Origin: a virus
Reading direction: 5' to 3' (one strand)
Length of the DNA stretch: 38,550 bases
Virus record (IMG/VR): IMGVR_UViG_3300020462_000019
Span: 1 to 38,550 of that record
Below the pieces are notes generated by a model, which was not told the origin of the DNA, searched no databases, and saw nothing but the letters and a program-made list of their open reading frames with translations. This document shows, piece after piece, positions 17,542-26,371 of this stretch. The position numbers and the translations under genes are program-made. Every line of letters starts with the position of its first letter. Position 1 is the stretch's first letter.

Positions 17542-20448
17542 ATGCCTATCGGTTTTAATGGGTTAAGGTCTATTCAATCCAAAACGAGGTTGAATGGACC
17601 CATTGTGGCTTTCACTGAGAAACCCCAAACTTCCTTTTCCAGTAAAGCTGGTGAGGTTATTTTTACTGCAACAGCACTTGCTACTTTTTTAAATAATGGT
17701 GGAGTTGCTGATGGTGGATACGATTTCTCTTGGTATGTTGATGGCGTAAAGTTAGACACATCAACAGATGATGCTCGTATTGATAATTTTGCAAATACTT
17801 CTAAACTTATACTAACTGGTTTACGCAAATTTGGATCAAGACAGAAGAAAGTATATTGTCAGGTAGATTACCTTCCATTTAGAGGTGAAGGTAAGTGTAT
17901 CAATGCACCATTGGATTCCAATGTTACTTCTAGTGATTCTGGTATAGTACTACAGGATGAGGAAATTTATGTAGAAATCCTTCCAGAATTGGATATCATA
18001 ACGCAACCAGAAGATCAGATTGTTGCATCAGGGAATACTGCAATATTTGACATCAGTAGTGATTTCTCATTACCAGTTACAGATCAAAGGGTATCCTATC
18101 AGTGGCAACTTGGTGGTCAAAACTTGGATGATGGAGAAGTAGAAACAAGTAATCTTATACCAGTAGAATCCAGACCAACATTTACAGTTACATCTGACTT
18201 TGGTGACTCATTTACAATAGATTGGTCTGAGATATCATCCTACAATACCTTCACTCCTGGTGCCACATATACACTTACACCAAGTGGAAATATCACTACA
18301 AGATTGTATGCCATTGGTGGAGGTGGTGGTGCCTCAGGTCAGAAGAATGTCTATGGTTCTGTTGGTGGATCTGTTCAAGGTGATTATACATTCCTAAAAG
18401 ATCAAAAATACATTCTACAGGTAGGACAATCTGGAGGGGATGGTTCAACTTATTCAACTGAATCAGGAACTATTGTTGCAGGTGGATTGCCTGGTGGTGG
18501 AAACTCTACTAGCCTTGGAGAAAGATCAGGTGGAGGTGGTGGATATACTGCCTTATTCATGAACTCAGTATCAAAAGATAATGTAATCATTATTGCTGGT
18601 GGTGGAGGTGGTTCTGCAGGTGATCCCGCTACTGGTGGTACAGGTGGTGGAGCTTCAGGTAGTGATGGAACATCCCAATCAGGTGGAACTGGACCTAATG
18701 GAAATGATATTGATGGTGGTGGAGCCACACAATCTGCTGGTGGATCTGCAGGTGATGGATTAGCACAATATACACAACCTACTGCTGGTTCAGCACTAAC
18801 TGGTGGTGCAGGATATATTGGTGGTGGCGGTGGTGCTGGTTACTTTGGTGGAGGTGGTGGTGCCTCAGGAGAACCATCAAACAATCAAGGTCCAGGATCT
18901 GGTGGAGGTGGTGCTGGATATGGAAATCCATCTATCGTATCAGATATCAGTTATGAGTATAGTGTAGTTCCAGAAGGTGGCGCAAATGGATCACTCAGTA
19001 TTGAGTTGAATGGTGGCCAGGTATCAAAAACAACATCTATATCTGGATCAAGAACACAACAATTGAGAATTACTAGTAATGGTGTTGATTTTAGTGGAGT
19101 AGTTCGATGCTTAATTTCTAGTGACCAAGCAATCAATACTCCTGTCTATAGTAGAGAAGTCAATTATTCAGTAGTAACACCTAAACCAATTATTGATATT
19201 CAGGCTATTGATAACACCAACAGTTTGGTTAAGAATATTGAACTCAACTTGGATAATGACAATGAGTTCTATATTGATCAAGGTACTTTTGGAAGTGCAT
19301 ATGATATCATTCAACTTCACTCAAAGGAGAAGGATGTTGTTGCCAGAATGAAGTTGATTGCATCTTCTGGTAATTCATTCAATGATAATATTGGTGGTTC
19401 TGGTGGTATGTCCATCATAGAACTCACACTCAGAAAGAATGTTGAATACACTATTGTTGGTGTATCAAATAACTCTGCTGTATATGTTTATGAGAAATCC
19501 AATCTGATTGCTGTTGTTGGTCAAGGTGGTGATGCAGGTAAAGATGGAAGAGGTGGAGATGGTGGTGGTGTGAATGTTGATGGATCTCCAGGAGTTGGAA
19601 GAGGTAGTAACACATCAGGTGGTAGAAGACCTGCATCATCTACACTCACAGCAACTGGTGTTTATGGTTCATCGATGCAGAATGCAGATATAAATCTTTA
19701 TCCTAATGATAGTATTGCTGGTGCGTCTGATGGTGGTAGAACTATCTCTTGTTCTAAGGGCAGTTATTGGATCAATAATGGTATTTCACCTTGTGAGGAC
19801 AATTCAAGTGGATTGATTAAGTTCAGAAATAGTTCTGGTGTTGAACTATCATCTACCCTTGATCTATTCAGAGGATTTAAAACTGGTTATACAATTACAG
19901 AAACATCTGGCAAATCCTCACCAAATAGTGGTAAGGGTGGAAATGGTGCCACTGGTGGTAATGGTGGTGTATCTGGTGCAGGTGGTGGAGGAGGTAGTGG
20001 TTATACAAATGATGTAGTTGATATTGTTGAAACAAGATCTGGTGGTAATATGACACAATTGTCATATGTTTCTATTGGTTTCAACTTATCTTCACTTCCA
20101 GTACAACCAACAACGTCGCCAGTGCCACTCAATACGGTGACTTTCAATGTAGTTGAGAGTAGTCCATATTGGTCTTCAACCTACTCTATGACAAAGGTAT
20201 CTGGTAATGGTCCTGATACACTATCATTTGGTCCTGATAGTTCTGATAAGAACCATAATATTGAAACTGGAACTGTATATGAAGGGTATTATTATGATAC
20301 AAATACTGAATCTCCAACCATAGAAGTTATCGATGACAGTTATTTGGAATTGTATAGATACGGAACTACTGTACTAACAATTACACCAAACAAAGGTAGG
20401 TTTGTTTCTGACAAGACGACAGCTAAACTCCAGTTCATTGTTGACTAA
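17542..20448 (+). CDS. Large structural protein with Ig-like and glycine-rich domains
   Basis: The product has 968 residues. After an N-terminal segment come beta-sandwich stretches: YDFSWYVDGVKLDTS, and ITQPEDQIVASGNTAIFDI leading to VSYQWQLGGQNL, with the Trp spacing of Ig-like domains. A first glycine-rich module (about residues 255-480) has blocks of GGGGG separated by YILQVGQSGGDG and VIIIAGGGGG. A second (about 655-835) repeats the scheme with LIAVVGQGGDAG and VSGAGGGGGSGY. Poly-Gly blocks of this kind form packed receptor-binding tips in some T-even adhesins. AAGGAG at 17524-17529 may serve as the ribosome site. Flanking genes encode S74 fibres. Likely an exposed fibre or adhesin; host receptor unknown. 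Confidence 0.65.
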   Translation: MPIGFNGLRSIQSKTRLNGPIVAFTEKPQTSFSSKAGEVIFTATALATFLNNGGVADGGYDFSWYVDGVKLDTSTDDARIDNFANTSKLILTGLRKFGSRQKKVYCQVDYLPFRGEGKCINAPLDSNVTSSDSGIVLQDEEIYVEILPELDIITQPEDQIVASGNTAIFDISSDFSLPVTDQRVSYQWQLGGQNLDDGEVETSNLIPVESRPTFTVTSDFGDSFTIDWSEISSYNTFTPGATYTLTPSGNITTRLYAIGGGGGASGQKNVYGSVGGSVQGDYTFLKDQKYILQVGQSGGDGSTYSTESGTIVAGGLPGGGNSTSLGERSGGGGGYTALFMNSVSKDNVIIIAGGGGGSAGDPATGGTGGGASGSDGTSQSGGTGPNGNDIDGGGATQSAGGSAGDGLAQYTQPTAGSALTGGAGYIGGGGGAGYFGGGGGASGEPSNNQGPGSGGGGAGYGNPSIVSDISYEYSVVPEGGANGSLSIELNGGQVSKTTSISGSRTQQLRITSNGVDFSGVVRCLISSDQAINTPVYSREVNYSVVTPKPIIDIQAIDNTNSLVKNIELNLDNDNEFYIDQGTFGSAYDIIQLHSKEKDVVARMKLIASSGNSFNDNIGGSGGMSIIELTLRKNVEYTIVGVSNNSAVYVYEKSNLIAVVGQGGDAGKDGRGGDGGGVNVDGSPGVGRGSNTSGGRRPASSTLTATGVYGSSMQNADINLYPNDSIAGASDGGRTISCSKGSYWINNGISPCEDNSSGLIKFRNSSGVELSSTLDLFRGFKTGYTITETSGKSSPNSGKGGNGATGGNGGVSGAGGGGGSGYTNDVVDIVETRSGGNMTQLSYVSIGFNLSSLPVQPTTSPVPLNTVTFNVVESSPYWSSTYSMTKVSGNGPDTLSFGPDSSDKNHNIETGTVYEGYYYDTNTESPTIEVIDDSYLELYRYGTTVLTITPNKGRFVSDKTTAKLQFIVD

Positions 20449-20451
20449 ATA
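20445..20451 (+). promoter_or_regulatory. T4-like late promoter box CTAAATA
   Basis: CTAAATA spans the stop codon of the preceding gene and lies 45 bases before the fibre start at 20497. A weak TGAGG/CCTCA stem (20468-20487) in the leader sits just before and partly overlaps the AGGAG ribosome site (20487-20491). Confidence 0.55.
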
Positions 20452-20496
20452 TAGTTAAACCACTAAATGAGGGGATAGTGAACCTCAGGAGAACCA

Positions 20497-23400
20497 ATGG
20501 GACTGGAAAAGAATTTTGTAGTCAAGAAGGGTATTGAGGTTGCAACCGACCTCCTCTTCGCAGATACCCCTACAAACAAGGTTGGTGTTGGTACCACTCA
20601 ACCCAGTAGAAAGTTAGATGTTAATGGAGATTTCCAAGCTGTAGGTGATTCTACTATTATTGGAATATCAACTGTTCATGGTGTTTTGGATATTGGTGTA
20701 GGAGGAACTGCACTTAGAGTAAATACTGGAACCAAAAGAATTGGTATAAACACAGACATACCAGGATACAATTTAGATGTAGTTGGAGATGTAGGTTTAT
20801 CTACGAACCTCAATGTTGGAGGTATCACAACATCTTCTATTGTTCATGTAACTGGTGTTACATCAACTACCGATCTCAATGTTCTTGGTGTTGGTACAAT
20901 TTCTGATGTCAGAATTGAAGCTGGTTTCACTACAGTTACATATTCAGAAGCACAATACCTGAATGTAACTGGTGTAGGAACTTTTGCACAATTTGATGCT
21001 ACTAATGTAGATATTAGTGGTATATCTACAATCAATTTGTTGAATGTAACTGGTGTATCTACATTCAATAGTGATGTTGGGATACAAACAACTCTTAGTT
21101 TTATTGATGATGCAAAGGTCAGGTTTGGTACTGGTAATGATTTAGAAATTTATCATGATGGGACTAATTCTTATATTAGTGATACTGGAGATGGATACTT
21201 AATCTTACAGTCAAACAGATTTGAAGTTACTAATGCTACAGGAAATGAATCAATTATCAATGTTGTAGAAGATGGAGGAGTAGAACTTTACTATGATAAT
21301 GTCAAGAAACTTGAAACTACAACAACTGGTGTCACAGTCACAGGAACTTTAGATTCTACAGTAATAACTGCTGGTGTTGTCACCTCTATTGGTGCAATGA
21401 CAGTTACTGGTGACCTATTTGCCAACAGTTTCCGTGGTGACGGTTCAAACCTTACTGGTATTGATACTTCTGGTAACTTCTCAGGCAAAACAATTATCGC
21501 TGAGAATCTTTATGTTCCAAGTACTTCTGGTATTACAACTGTTGGAAGTATTGTCATCAATAATCCAGCTGGAACTATCAGTGCCACTGATCTTGTTGTA
21601 ACTAATGTTTCAGCCAGTTCTTCTGTAACAGCTGTTGAGTTTTATGGTGATGGTACTAATATAACCAACACTGGTTCTATATTGAATGGTTCTTCTGGAA
21701 CACAAAGAGTTATACTATCAGATCTCACTAGTGGGAGAATGTTAACAGCTGCGACTGATCCTCAGCTGACATTTGATGCTTCAACAGATACACTGAGTTG
21801 TACTAACTTCTCTGGTAATGGTTCTTCTATCAGTAATGTAAATGCAGTTACTGTTGATGGCATTGACTCATCACAGTTCATTAGATCTGATACTGCCGAT
21901 ATTAAAACTTCAGGTAATTTGAGATTTAATGATAATGTTGGGGCAACCTTTGGTAATGGTGATGATTTACTGATCTATCATGATAGTAATAATTCTTTTA
22001 TCAAAGATCAAGGTTCTGGAAGAATAACGATTCAAACTAATCAACTTCAAGTTACTAACCATACTGACAGTGAAGTGATGATTAAGGCTACTGAAGATGG
22101 TTCAGTGATGCTTTACCATGACGGTAATCAAAAATTCAAAACAACATCTGCTGGTGTTACAGTTACAGGAACACTAACCGCAACAACTTTCAGTGGTAGT
22201 GGTGCATCTCTGAATAGTATTCCAAATGGAGCACTGAACAACTCCACTATCTCTGGTCAGTCCCTTGGTACTGATCTAGCAACAATTAGTGCAGGTTCTT
22301 ATATAACTGGTAGTGGATTTAATGGATCAACTGCAAGAACATGGTCAGTTGATGCAACATCAGGAAACTCTGGAGGTAAGGTTGTTGCTCGTGATAGTAC
22401 AGGTAATTTCTCTGCTGCAACTATCACAGCTGAACTCAATGGAACTGCATTGAGATCTACCAATATAAGAGTTGATGCAGAAGAGTCAACAAACGCCAGT
22501 CGTTACATTACCTTCACTGGTGGTCAAACTTCTGATCAAAGAATATATGGTGATAGTGGACTGAGGTATAACCCTTCATCCAATACAATAACAGCTAGTA
22601 CATTTAATGGTAATGCTACAACGGCATCTAACGCATCCAATGCTGGATTGTTGGATGGATATAATAGTTCTATCGCATCATCAGCAAATACAGTTGCAGT
22701 AAGAGACGGTAATTCTGACCTCAGTATCAATCAACTGTATTGTAGTTACATTAACTGTAGCGGTACACCTACTACCAGAAACTCTGATCAGTACTTCCTT
22801 TCTGATAGTGGTAATGGTTGGATGTACAGAAATACTAGGGATGGGATGCGTACATCTCTAAATGTTCCTAGTAGAACTGGTAGTGGTGCATCAGGTACTT
22901 GGGGTATTAACATTAGTGGAACTGCGGCTGTAGCATCAAACTCTTCAGCTTTGAATGGTTACGCATCATCAACTGGAGCAAACGCAAACACAATTGCACT
23001 AAGAGATGGTAGTGGTCACCTCACCGTGAATTATTCCTACTGTCAATGGATTAATGCTAGATCTTCTAATAGTGATAGTTCTGGTGCTAATGGAATGGTA
23101 ATGTCTAGTAGTGATGGATGGTATCGTCACTACAATTCATCCAATGTTAGGGCTTTCTTGGATGTTCCAACTAGAACTGGTGGTAGTGCATCAGGTACTT
23201 GGGGTATTAACATTAGTGGAAACGCTGCTTCATCTTCCACTTGTACTGTTAATAATAGTAATGCCAACAGCTCATACAACATCGTTTGGAATTCTGGGAA
23301 TACTTTATATTACACTAATAGTATTTACCTTAACCCCTCTTCTAAGACGATATATGCCAACAATTTCAACTCCACATCTGATATCAGAGTTAAGGATAAC

Positions 23401-23658
23401 ATTAAGACACTTGAAGGATCACTTGATAAGTTGAATCTTATTCGTGGTGTTGAATATGACAGAAACGACAGTGAAGAAAGGTTCCATCAACTTGGTGTAA
23501 TTGCACAAGAGATTGAGAAAGTTTATCCTGAAGCAGTTGATGAGGATAAGAATGGAATGAAAACCGTGTCCTATCAACAACTGGTTCCTGTTCTCATTGA
23601 AGCAGTGAAGGAATTGTCACAAGAAGTGAAAAATCTCAAGGGTATTATAAATAATTAA
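20497..23658 (+). CDS. Tail fibre with repeated beta modules and S74 chaperone
   Basis: The product has 1053 residues. The start has AGGAG at 20487-20491. The protein is built of repeats common in marine phage fibres: VGVGTTQPSRKLDVNGD at the N-terminus, then VRFGTGNDLEIYHDGTNSYI (about 203) and its duplicate FGNGDDLLIYHDSNNSFI (about 481). A pair of 100-residue units follows near the C-terminus, each containing ASGTWGINISG. The end is an S74 chaperone: S961 of SDIRVK with K966 five residues on, LGVIAQEIEKVYPEAV, and a terminal coiled coil. Self-cleavage would leave about 960 residues in the virion. Likely a trimeric host-recognition fibre. It is followed by small fibre-associated and adhesin-like genes. 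Confidence 0.8.
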   Translation: MGLEKNFVVKKGIEVATDLLFADTPTNKVGVGTTQPSRKLDVNGDFQAVGDSTIIGISTVHGVLDIGVGGTALRVNTGTKRIGINTDIPGYNLDVVGDVGLSTNLNVGGITTSSIVHVTGVTSTTDLNVLGVGTISDVRIEAGFTTVTYSEAQYLNVTGVGTFAQFDATNVDISGISTINLLNVTGVSTFNSDVGIQTTLSFIDDAKVRFGTGNDLEIYHDGTNSYISDTGDGYLILQSNRFEVTNATGNESIINVVEDGGVELYYDNVKKLETTTTGVTVTGTLDSTVITAGVVTSIGAMTVTGDLFANSFRGDGSNLTGIDTSGNFSGKTIIAENLYVPSTSGITTVGSIVINNPAGTISATDLVVTNVSASSSVTAVEFYGDGTNITNTGSILNGSSGTQRVILSDLTSGRMLTAATDPQLTFDASTDTLSCTNFSGNGSSISNVNAVTVDGIDSSQFIRSDTADIKTSGNLRFNDNVGATFGNGDDLLIYHDSNNSFIKDQGSGRITIQTNQLQVTNHTDSEVMIKATEDGSVMLYHDGNQKFKTTSAGVTVTGTLTATTFSGSGASLNSIPNGALNNSTISGQSLGTDLATISAGSYITGSGFNGSTARTWSVDATSGNSGGKVVARDSTGNFSAATITAELNGTALRSTNIRVDAEESTNASRYITFTGGQTSDQRIYGDSGLRYNPSSNTITASTFNGNATTASNASNAGLLDGYNSSIASSANTVAVRDGNSDLSINQLYCSYINCSGTPTTRNSDQYFLSDSGNGWMYRNTRDGMRTSLNVPSRTGSGASGTWGINISGTAAVASNSSALNGYASSTGANANTIALRDGSGHLTVNYSYCQWINARSSNSDSSGANGMVMSSSDGWYRHYNSSNVRAFLDVPTRTGGSASGTWGINISGNAASSSTCTVNNSNANSSYNIVWNSGNTLYYTNSIYLNPSSKTIYANNFNSTSDIRVKDNIKTLEGSLDKLNLIRGVEYDRNDSEERFHQLGVIAQEIEKVYPEAVDEDKNGMKTVSYQQLVPVLIEAVKELSQEVKNLKGIINN
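22886..22921 (+). repeat. 36-bp direct repeat, copy A (within fibre gene)
   Basis: This segment is identical over 36 bases to 23186-23221, exactly 300 bases downstream. Both encode SGTWGINISG at the same position of a 100-residue repeat. Identity at DNA level suggests recent duplication or gene conversion. Confidence 0.85.
23186..23221 (+). repeat. 36-bp direct repeat, copy B (within fibre gene)
   Basis: Second copy of the 36-base segment at 22886-22921, with the same frame and protein motif. The flanking codons have diverged, so the shared core stands out. Confidence 0.85.
23646..23653 (+). promoter_or_regulatory. Consensus T4 late promoter TATAAATA
   Basis: TATAAATA is a perfect match to the T4 late core. 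It lies at the end of the fibre gene, 67 bases before the ATG at 23721 and 29 bases before a 12-codon ORF at 23683. The shorter distance equals the spacing seen at the other late promoters here. Confidence 0.65.
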
Positions 23659-23682
23659 AATATACCGAGTGGAGACACGAAG

Positions 23683-23721
23683 ATGGTTAAAAAGGGTTAC
23701 TTATCATGGGAGGGTGACTGA
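23683..23721 (+). CDS. Possible 12-residue upstream ORF coupled to the next gene
   Basis: ATG 23683 encodes MVKKGYLSWEGD and stops at TGA 23719-23721, sharing a base with the ATG of the next gene (TGATG). GGAG at 23671-23674 is spaced normally for it, and GGAGG at 23709-23713 inside it serves the next gene. It may be a leader that controls translation of the downstream gene rather than a functional peptide. Confidence 0.3.
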   Translation: MVKKGYLSWEGD

Positions 23722-24065
23722 TGTCTATTCAAATTAGTGGAACAACTATTATAACTGATTCTAAAACACTAAGTAGTGGTTTGACATCTGCTTATGATAA
23801 TGTTTATACGGCTACTAGTGGCACATCTATTGGTAATAGACAAGTTGTTTGTCTAAATGGTGAATATCAGACAGTTACTTTGCCATCTTCGCCATCTTCT
23901 GGCAATGAAGTTGTTATTGTTAATGGTGGTGCATATAAAGAAACCATCGTAGCCAGAAATGGCCAACGTATTATGGGACTTCAAGAGAACATGAAGTTGG
24001 ATTTAGAATATGTATCAGTGAGGCTCATATTTATTAATTCAGCGAACGGATGGAGGGTCTGTTAA
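23721..24065 (+). CDS. Short fibre-associated structural protein
   Basis: The product has 114 residues with GGAGG at a good distance. The N-terminus (MSIQISGTTIITDSKTLSSG) resembles the start of phage fibre-tip proteins. The C-terminal half has PSSPSSGNEVVIVNGGAYK, then RNGQRIMGLQENMKL and LIFINSANGWRV, a beta pattern seen at the ends of phage collar or fibre proteins. It sits between an S74 fibre and a Gly/Cys-rich adhesin candidate, with only one base between its stop and the next ATG. Likely a small fibre domain expressed as a separate protein; exact role unknown. Confidence 0.6.
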   Translation: MSIQISGTTIITDSKTLSSGLTSAYDNVYTATSGTSIGNRQVVCLNGEYQTVTLPSSPSSGNEVVIVNGGAYKETIVARNGQRIMGLQENMKLDLEYVSVRLIFINSANGWRVC

Positions 24066-24066
24066 A

Positions 24067-25125
24067 ATGAGTAATTTAAGTCAATTTTTTGGTTCAGGAG
24101 CAAATGAAACTCCTGGTGGAATATCCATCCCAGCTGATGGTGTTCCTGTTGAGATTTTGGGTGTAGCAGGTTCTGGAGGCCGTGGCGGCTTCTTGTGTTG
24201 TGGTCCAGCATATCCTGGAGGCCAGATCTTTCCTTGTCATCCCCTGGCCGGTGAGGGTGGTGCTGGAGCACTCTTCCACGCCACTGATTATCATATTCAG
24301 CCAGGTTGTACCGTTCCCATTACCATTGGAGGAGGTGGAAGTAACTCCGCTTGTCCTACCGGTTCTGGAGGTCAGGGAGGAGCTACCGGGTTCTGGTACC
24401 CAATACGACCACTATATGTAAAAGGTGGTGGTGGCGGTGGTGCATGTTCCGCTTGTACTCTTCCTCCCGCACCTGATGGAACCTGTAGGTACTACGCACA
24501 AGGATGTCCAGGTGGTAACGGAGGAGGTTCGGCTAATTTCGGTTACGCTTACGGTGCATGTCCAGACTATCCTGGAGGTGATGGGTGTTATTGGGAATCA
24601 CTGAACGAAGTTGTGAGTTCTTCGCAGTATACAAGTGGATACCTACCTTCACCATACCCATTTGGTCCTGTGACTCCATATAGTTATGGTTATGGACTGG
24701 CTGTAAAGAGGTCAGATGCAAAACTTGAACAGCAGCCTTGGGGTGTTAAAGGTGGGTTCCCTGGAAACTATTCCAGATCAATCTGCAGCACTATCACGAA
24801 CCGAGGTTATGGTGGAAAGTCTGGAGGAAATGCAACTTACCTATCAGGGACCAGTGTGGGCGGTAGTGCAGCGTGCGTTGATGTTTTAGCTACCGGTTAC
24901 CATTCTAGTATTGCAGGGCCTGGAACACATTACAACACAACTGGTACATTTGGTGCAACACCAGTAAATTACTGTAGTGCAGGGGTTCCGGGTGGTTTGA
25001 TTATCTCATGGCCAACTGCTTTTGGATCAGCTCCATCTTTCCCTGGAGCAAGTGATATTTCTCCACAAACAATTGGAAAGTATACTTATTGTTTCACCAG
25101 TTCTGGTTCAATTACACTACCATAA
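24067..25125 (+). CDS. Glycine- and cysteine-rich putative receptor-binding adhesin
   Basis: The product has 352 residues. It opens with GISIPADGVPVEILGVAGSG and then carries dense glycine blocks (VPITIGGGGSN, YVKGGGGGGACSAC, GNGGGSANFGY) plus about 17 cysteines, for example FLCCGP, ACSACTLP and YGACPDYPGG. Glycine blocks interspersed with variable loops recall the gp38-type adhesins of T-even phages, which sit on fibre tips and set host range. The cysteines are unusual for a virion protein and may bind metal or form disulfides outside the cell. The DNA here is richer in GC than its surroundings, hinting at exchange. It is tightly linked to the small protein upstream. An adhesin role is inferred from composition and position, not from a family match. 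Confidence 0.6.
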   Translation: MSNLSQFFGSGANETPGGISIPADGVPVEILGVAGSGGRGGFLCCGPAYPGGQIFPCHPLAGEGGAGALFHATDYHIQPGCTVPITIGGGGSNSACPTGSGGQGGATGFWYPIRPLYVKGGGGGGACSACTLPPAPDGTCRYYAQGCPGGNGGGSANFGYAYGACPDYPGGDGCYWESLNEVVSSSQYTSGYLPSPYPFGPVTPYSYGYGLAVKRSDAKLEQQPWGVKGGFPGNYSRSICSTITNRGYGGKSGGNATYLSGTSVGGSAACVDVLATGYHSSIAGPGTHYNTTGTFGATPVNYCSAGVPGGLIISWPTAFGSAPSFPGASDISPQTIGKYTYCFTSSGSITLP

Positions 25126-25138
25126 GGAGGAAAAATAA

Positions 25139-25639
25139 ATGGCTAGTTTTGCACAGTTAGACGAAAACAATCACGTTATCGATATAATCAAGATTGCTAA
25201 CGATGGTGATATTCTTGATTCTAATGGAATTGAGAATGAAAATTTGGGTATTGAGAAGTGTATGTCTCTTTTTGGTTCAGATACCGTTTGGAAACAAACT
25301 TGGTATGGCAATAATCCAAGAAGATTTAGAACTGCTGTTGTTGATGGTGAATATGATCAACAACATGATGTTTTTACTAAAAGGAGACCCTATCCTTCAT
25401 GGACTCTAGATGGGACCACATATCTGTGGGAACCACCAACTCCACGACCTGAATCAATAGAAGGAAAAATTTGGGGGTGGGATGAATCTACCGTATCTTG
25501 GGTAGGAGAAGATGTTTCAAAACCATCAAATCCATTAAATGATGAAAATGTTGAGATTGCTGGTGATTATATCTGGAACATTGAAGGTAATTGGGATTGG
25601 GTTCCTGAACCAGTTGAAGAAGAGACAACAGAAGAATAA
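25139..25639 (+). CDS. Small fibre-locus protein of the MASFAQLDE type
   Basis: The product has 166 residues with a strong AAGGAGG ribosome site overlapping the preceding stop. It begins MASFAQLDENNHVIDIIKI and contains YPSWTLDGTTYLWEPPTP and WGWDESTVSWV, a Trp/Pro pattern I recognise from a small protein repeatedly found near tail genes of marine phages. The end is acidic (PVEEETTEE). It is the last gene before a strong terminator, so it shares the late fibre transcript. Function is unknown; a structural or assembly role fits the location. Confidence 0.65.
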   Translation: MASFAQLDENNHVIDIIKIANDGDILDSNGIENENLGIEKCMSLFGSDTVWKQTWYGNNPRRFRTAVVDGEYDQQHDVFTKRRPYPSWTLDGTTYLWEPPTPRPESIEGKIWGWDESTVSWVGEDVSKPSNPLNDENVEIAGDYIWNIEGNWDWVPEPVEEETTEE

Positions 25640-25645
25640 CTTGAG

Positions 25646-25676
25646 GACCGTACTGAATTCAGTATGGTCTTTTTTT
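25646..25676 (+). terminator. Rho-independent terminator of the fibre operon
   Basis: A 10-bp stem (25646-25655 with 25660-25669, one G-T wobble) around the loop AATT is followed by seven T. It begins 6 bases after the last fibre-locus gene and directly precedes a sigma70-type promoter. Confidence 0.9.
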
Positions 25677-25677
25677 C

Positions 25678-25706
25678 TTGACTTATTAGAATTGTTCCTA
25701 TATAAT
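25678..25706 (+). promoter_or_regulatory. Sigma70-type promoter of the modification cassette
   Basis: TTGACT (25678-25683) and TATAAT (25701-25706) are separated by exactly 17 bases, starting 2 bases after the terminator T-run. A second TATAAT at 25717-25722 lies near the expected start point. This allows host polymerase to transcribe the next five genes independently of late genes. Confidence 0.75.
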
Positions 25707-25730
25707 GTATCTGAGATATAATATGATTCA

Positions 25731-26363
25731 ATGGCAATGCAAAGTGTGTATTACGACACTCTTCTTCCTGAAGATGTTGTAAACTTGATGGAGAAAGATC
25801 TCCATTTTTTTGATAGTAGTTTAGAGAATTCTAGAGTTGGTGGTGGTAATGGTGGCGTTGTAGAAGAAAATGTCAGAGACGCCAAAAACACTTGGATTCC
25901 TGATACTCATTGGTCTGCTGGATTTATCTGGCATTATGTGTTGAAGGCAAATAGAGAAAACTTCCTGTATGATATTGAGAATATTCAGGGAAGTTCGATG
26001 CAATATACTGTCTATGGTGAAGGACAGTTCTATAATTGGCATGAAGATCTGGGTCTCAGTGCTTTCTATAAACCAGATGTTCTTCCTGGTCAGTGTGATC
26101 CACAGTTAAATGCAACAGATTTTATCATTAGGAATACAGAAAGAATTCGTAAATTGTCATTCTCTCTTCAACTCTCCGATGGTGATGAGTATGAGGGTGG
26201 CCAGTTCCAACTTCTGGGTGAGAGTGGTAAAATTTATACTGCACCTAAGAAAAGAGGAACACTTATCCTGTTTGATGCAAGGGCAAAACATAGAGTTAGA
26301 AAGGTGAAAACCGGAACTCGCAAGTCTATTGTTGGTTGGATTGTTGGTCCACGTTGGAAGTGA
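25731..26363 (+). CDS. 2-oxoglutarate/Fe(II)-dependent oxygenase (PKHD/P4H type)
   Basis: The product has 210 residues. The Fe ligands are visible as H104 and D106 in YNWHEDLG and H187 in AKHRVRKV; R197 in TGTRKSIVGW is placed to bind 2-oxoglutarate. These enzymes couple 2-oxoglutarate decarboxylation to hydroxylation of proteins or small molecules. Length and the GGQFQL and GTLILFDARAKHRV pattern fit the prolyl-hydroxylase-like group common in cyanophages. ATG 25731 lies just downstream of the sigma70 promoter with only a weak ribosome site; ATG 25737 is an alternative start. It is first in a cassette with another oxygenase, a carbamoyltransferase and a glycosyltransferase. Substrate unknown. 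Confidence 0.82.
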   Translation: MAMQSVYYDTLLPEDVVNLMEKDLHFFDSSLENSRVGGGNGGVVEENVRDAKNTWIPDTHWSAGFIWHYVLKANRENFLYDIENIQGSSMQYTVYGEGQFYNWHEDLGLSAFYKPDVLPGQCDPQLNATDFIIRNTERIRKLSFSLQLSDGDEYEGGQFQLLGESGKIYTAPKKRGTLILFDARAKHRVRKVKTGTRKSIVGWIVGPRWK

Positions 26364-26371
26364 GGTAAACT

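Noticed and set aside
18450-18728. Proline-rich minus-strand ORF in the glycine-rich gene
   Set aside because: It is the mirror of GGN glycine codons, not an independent gene.
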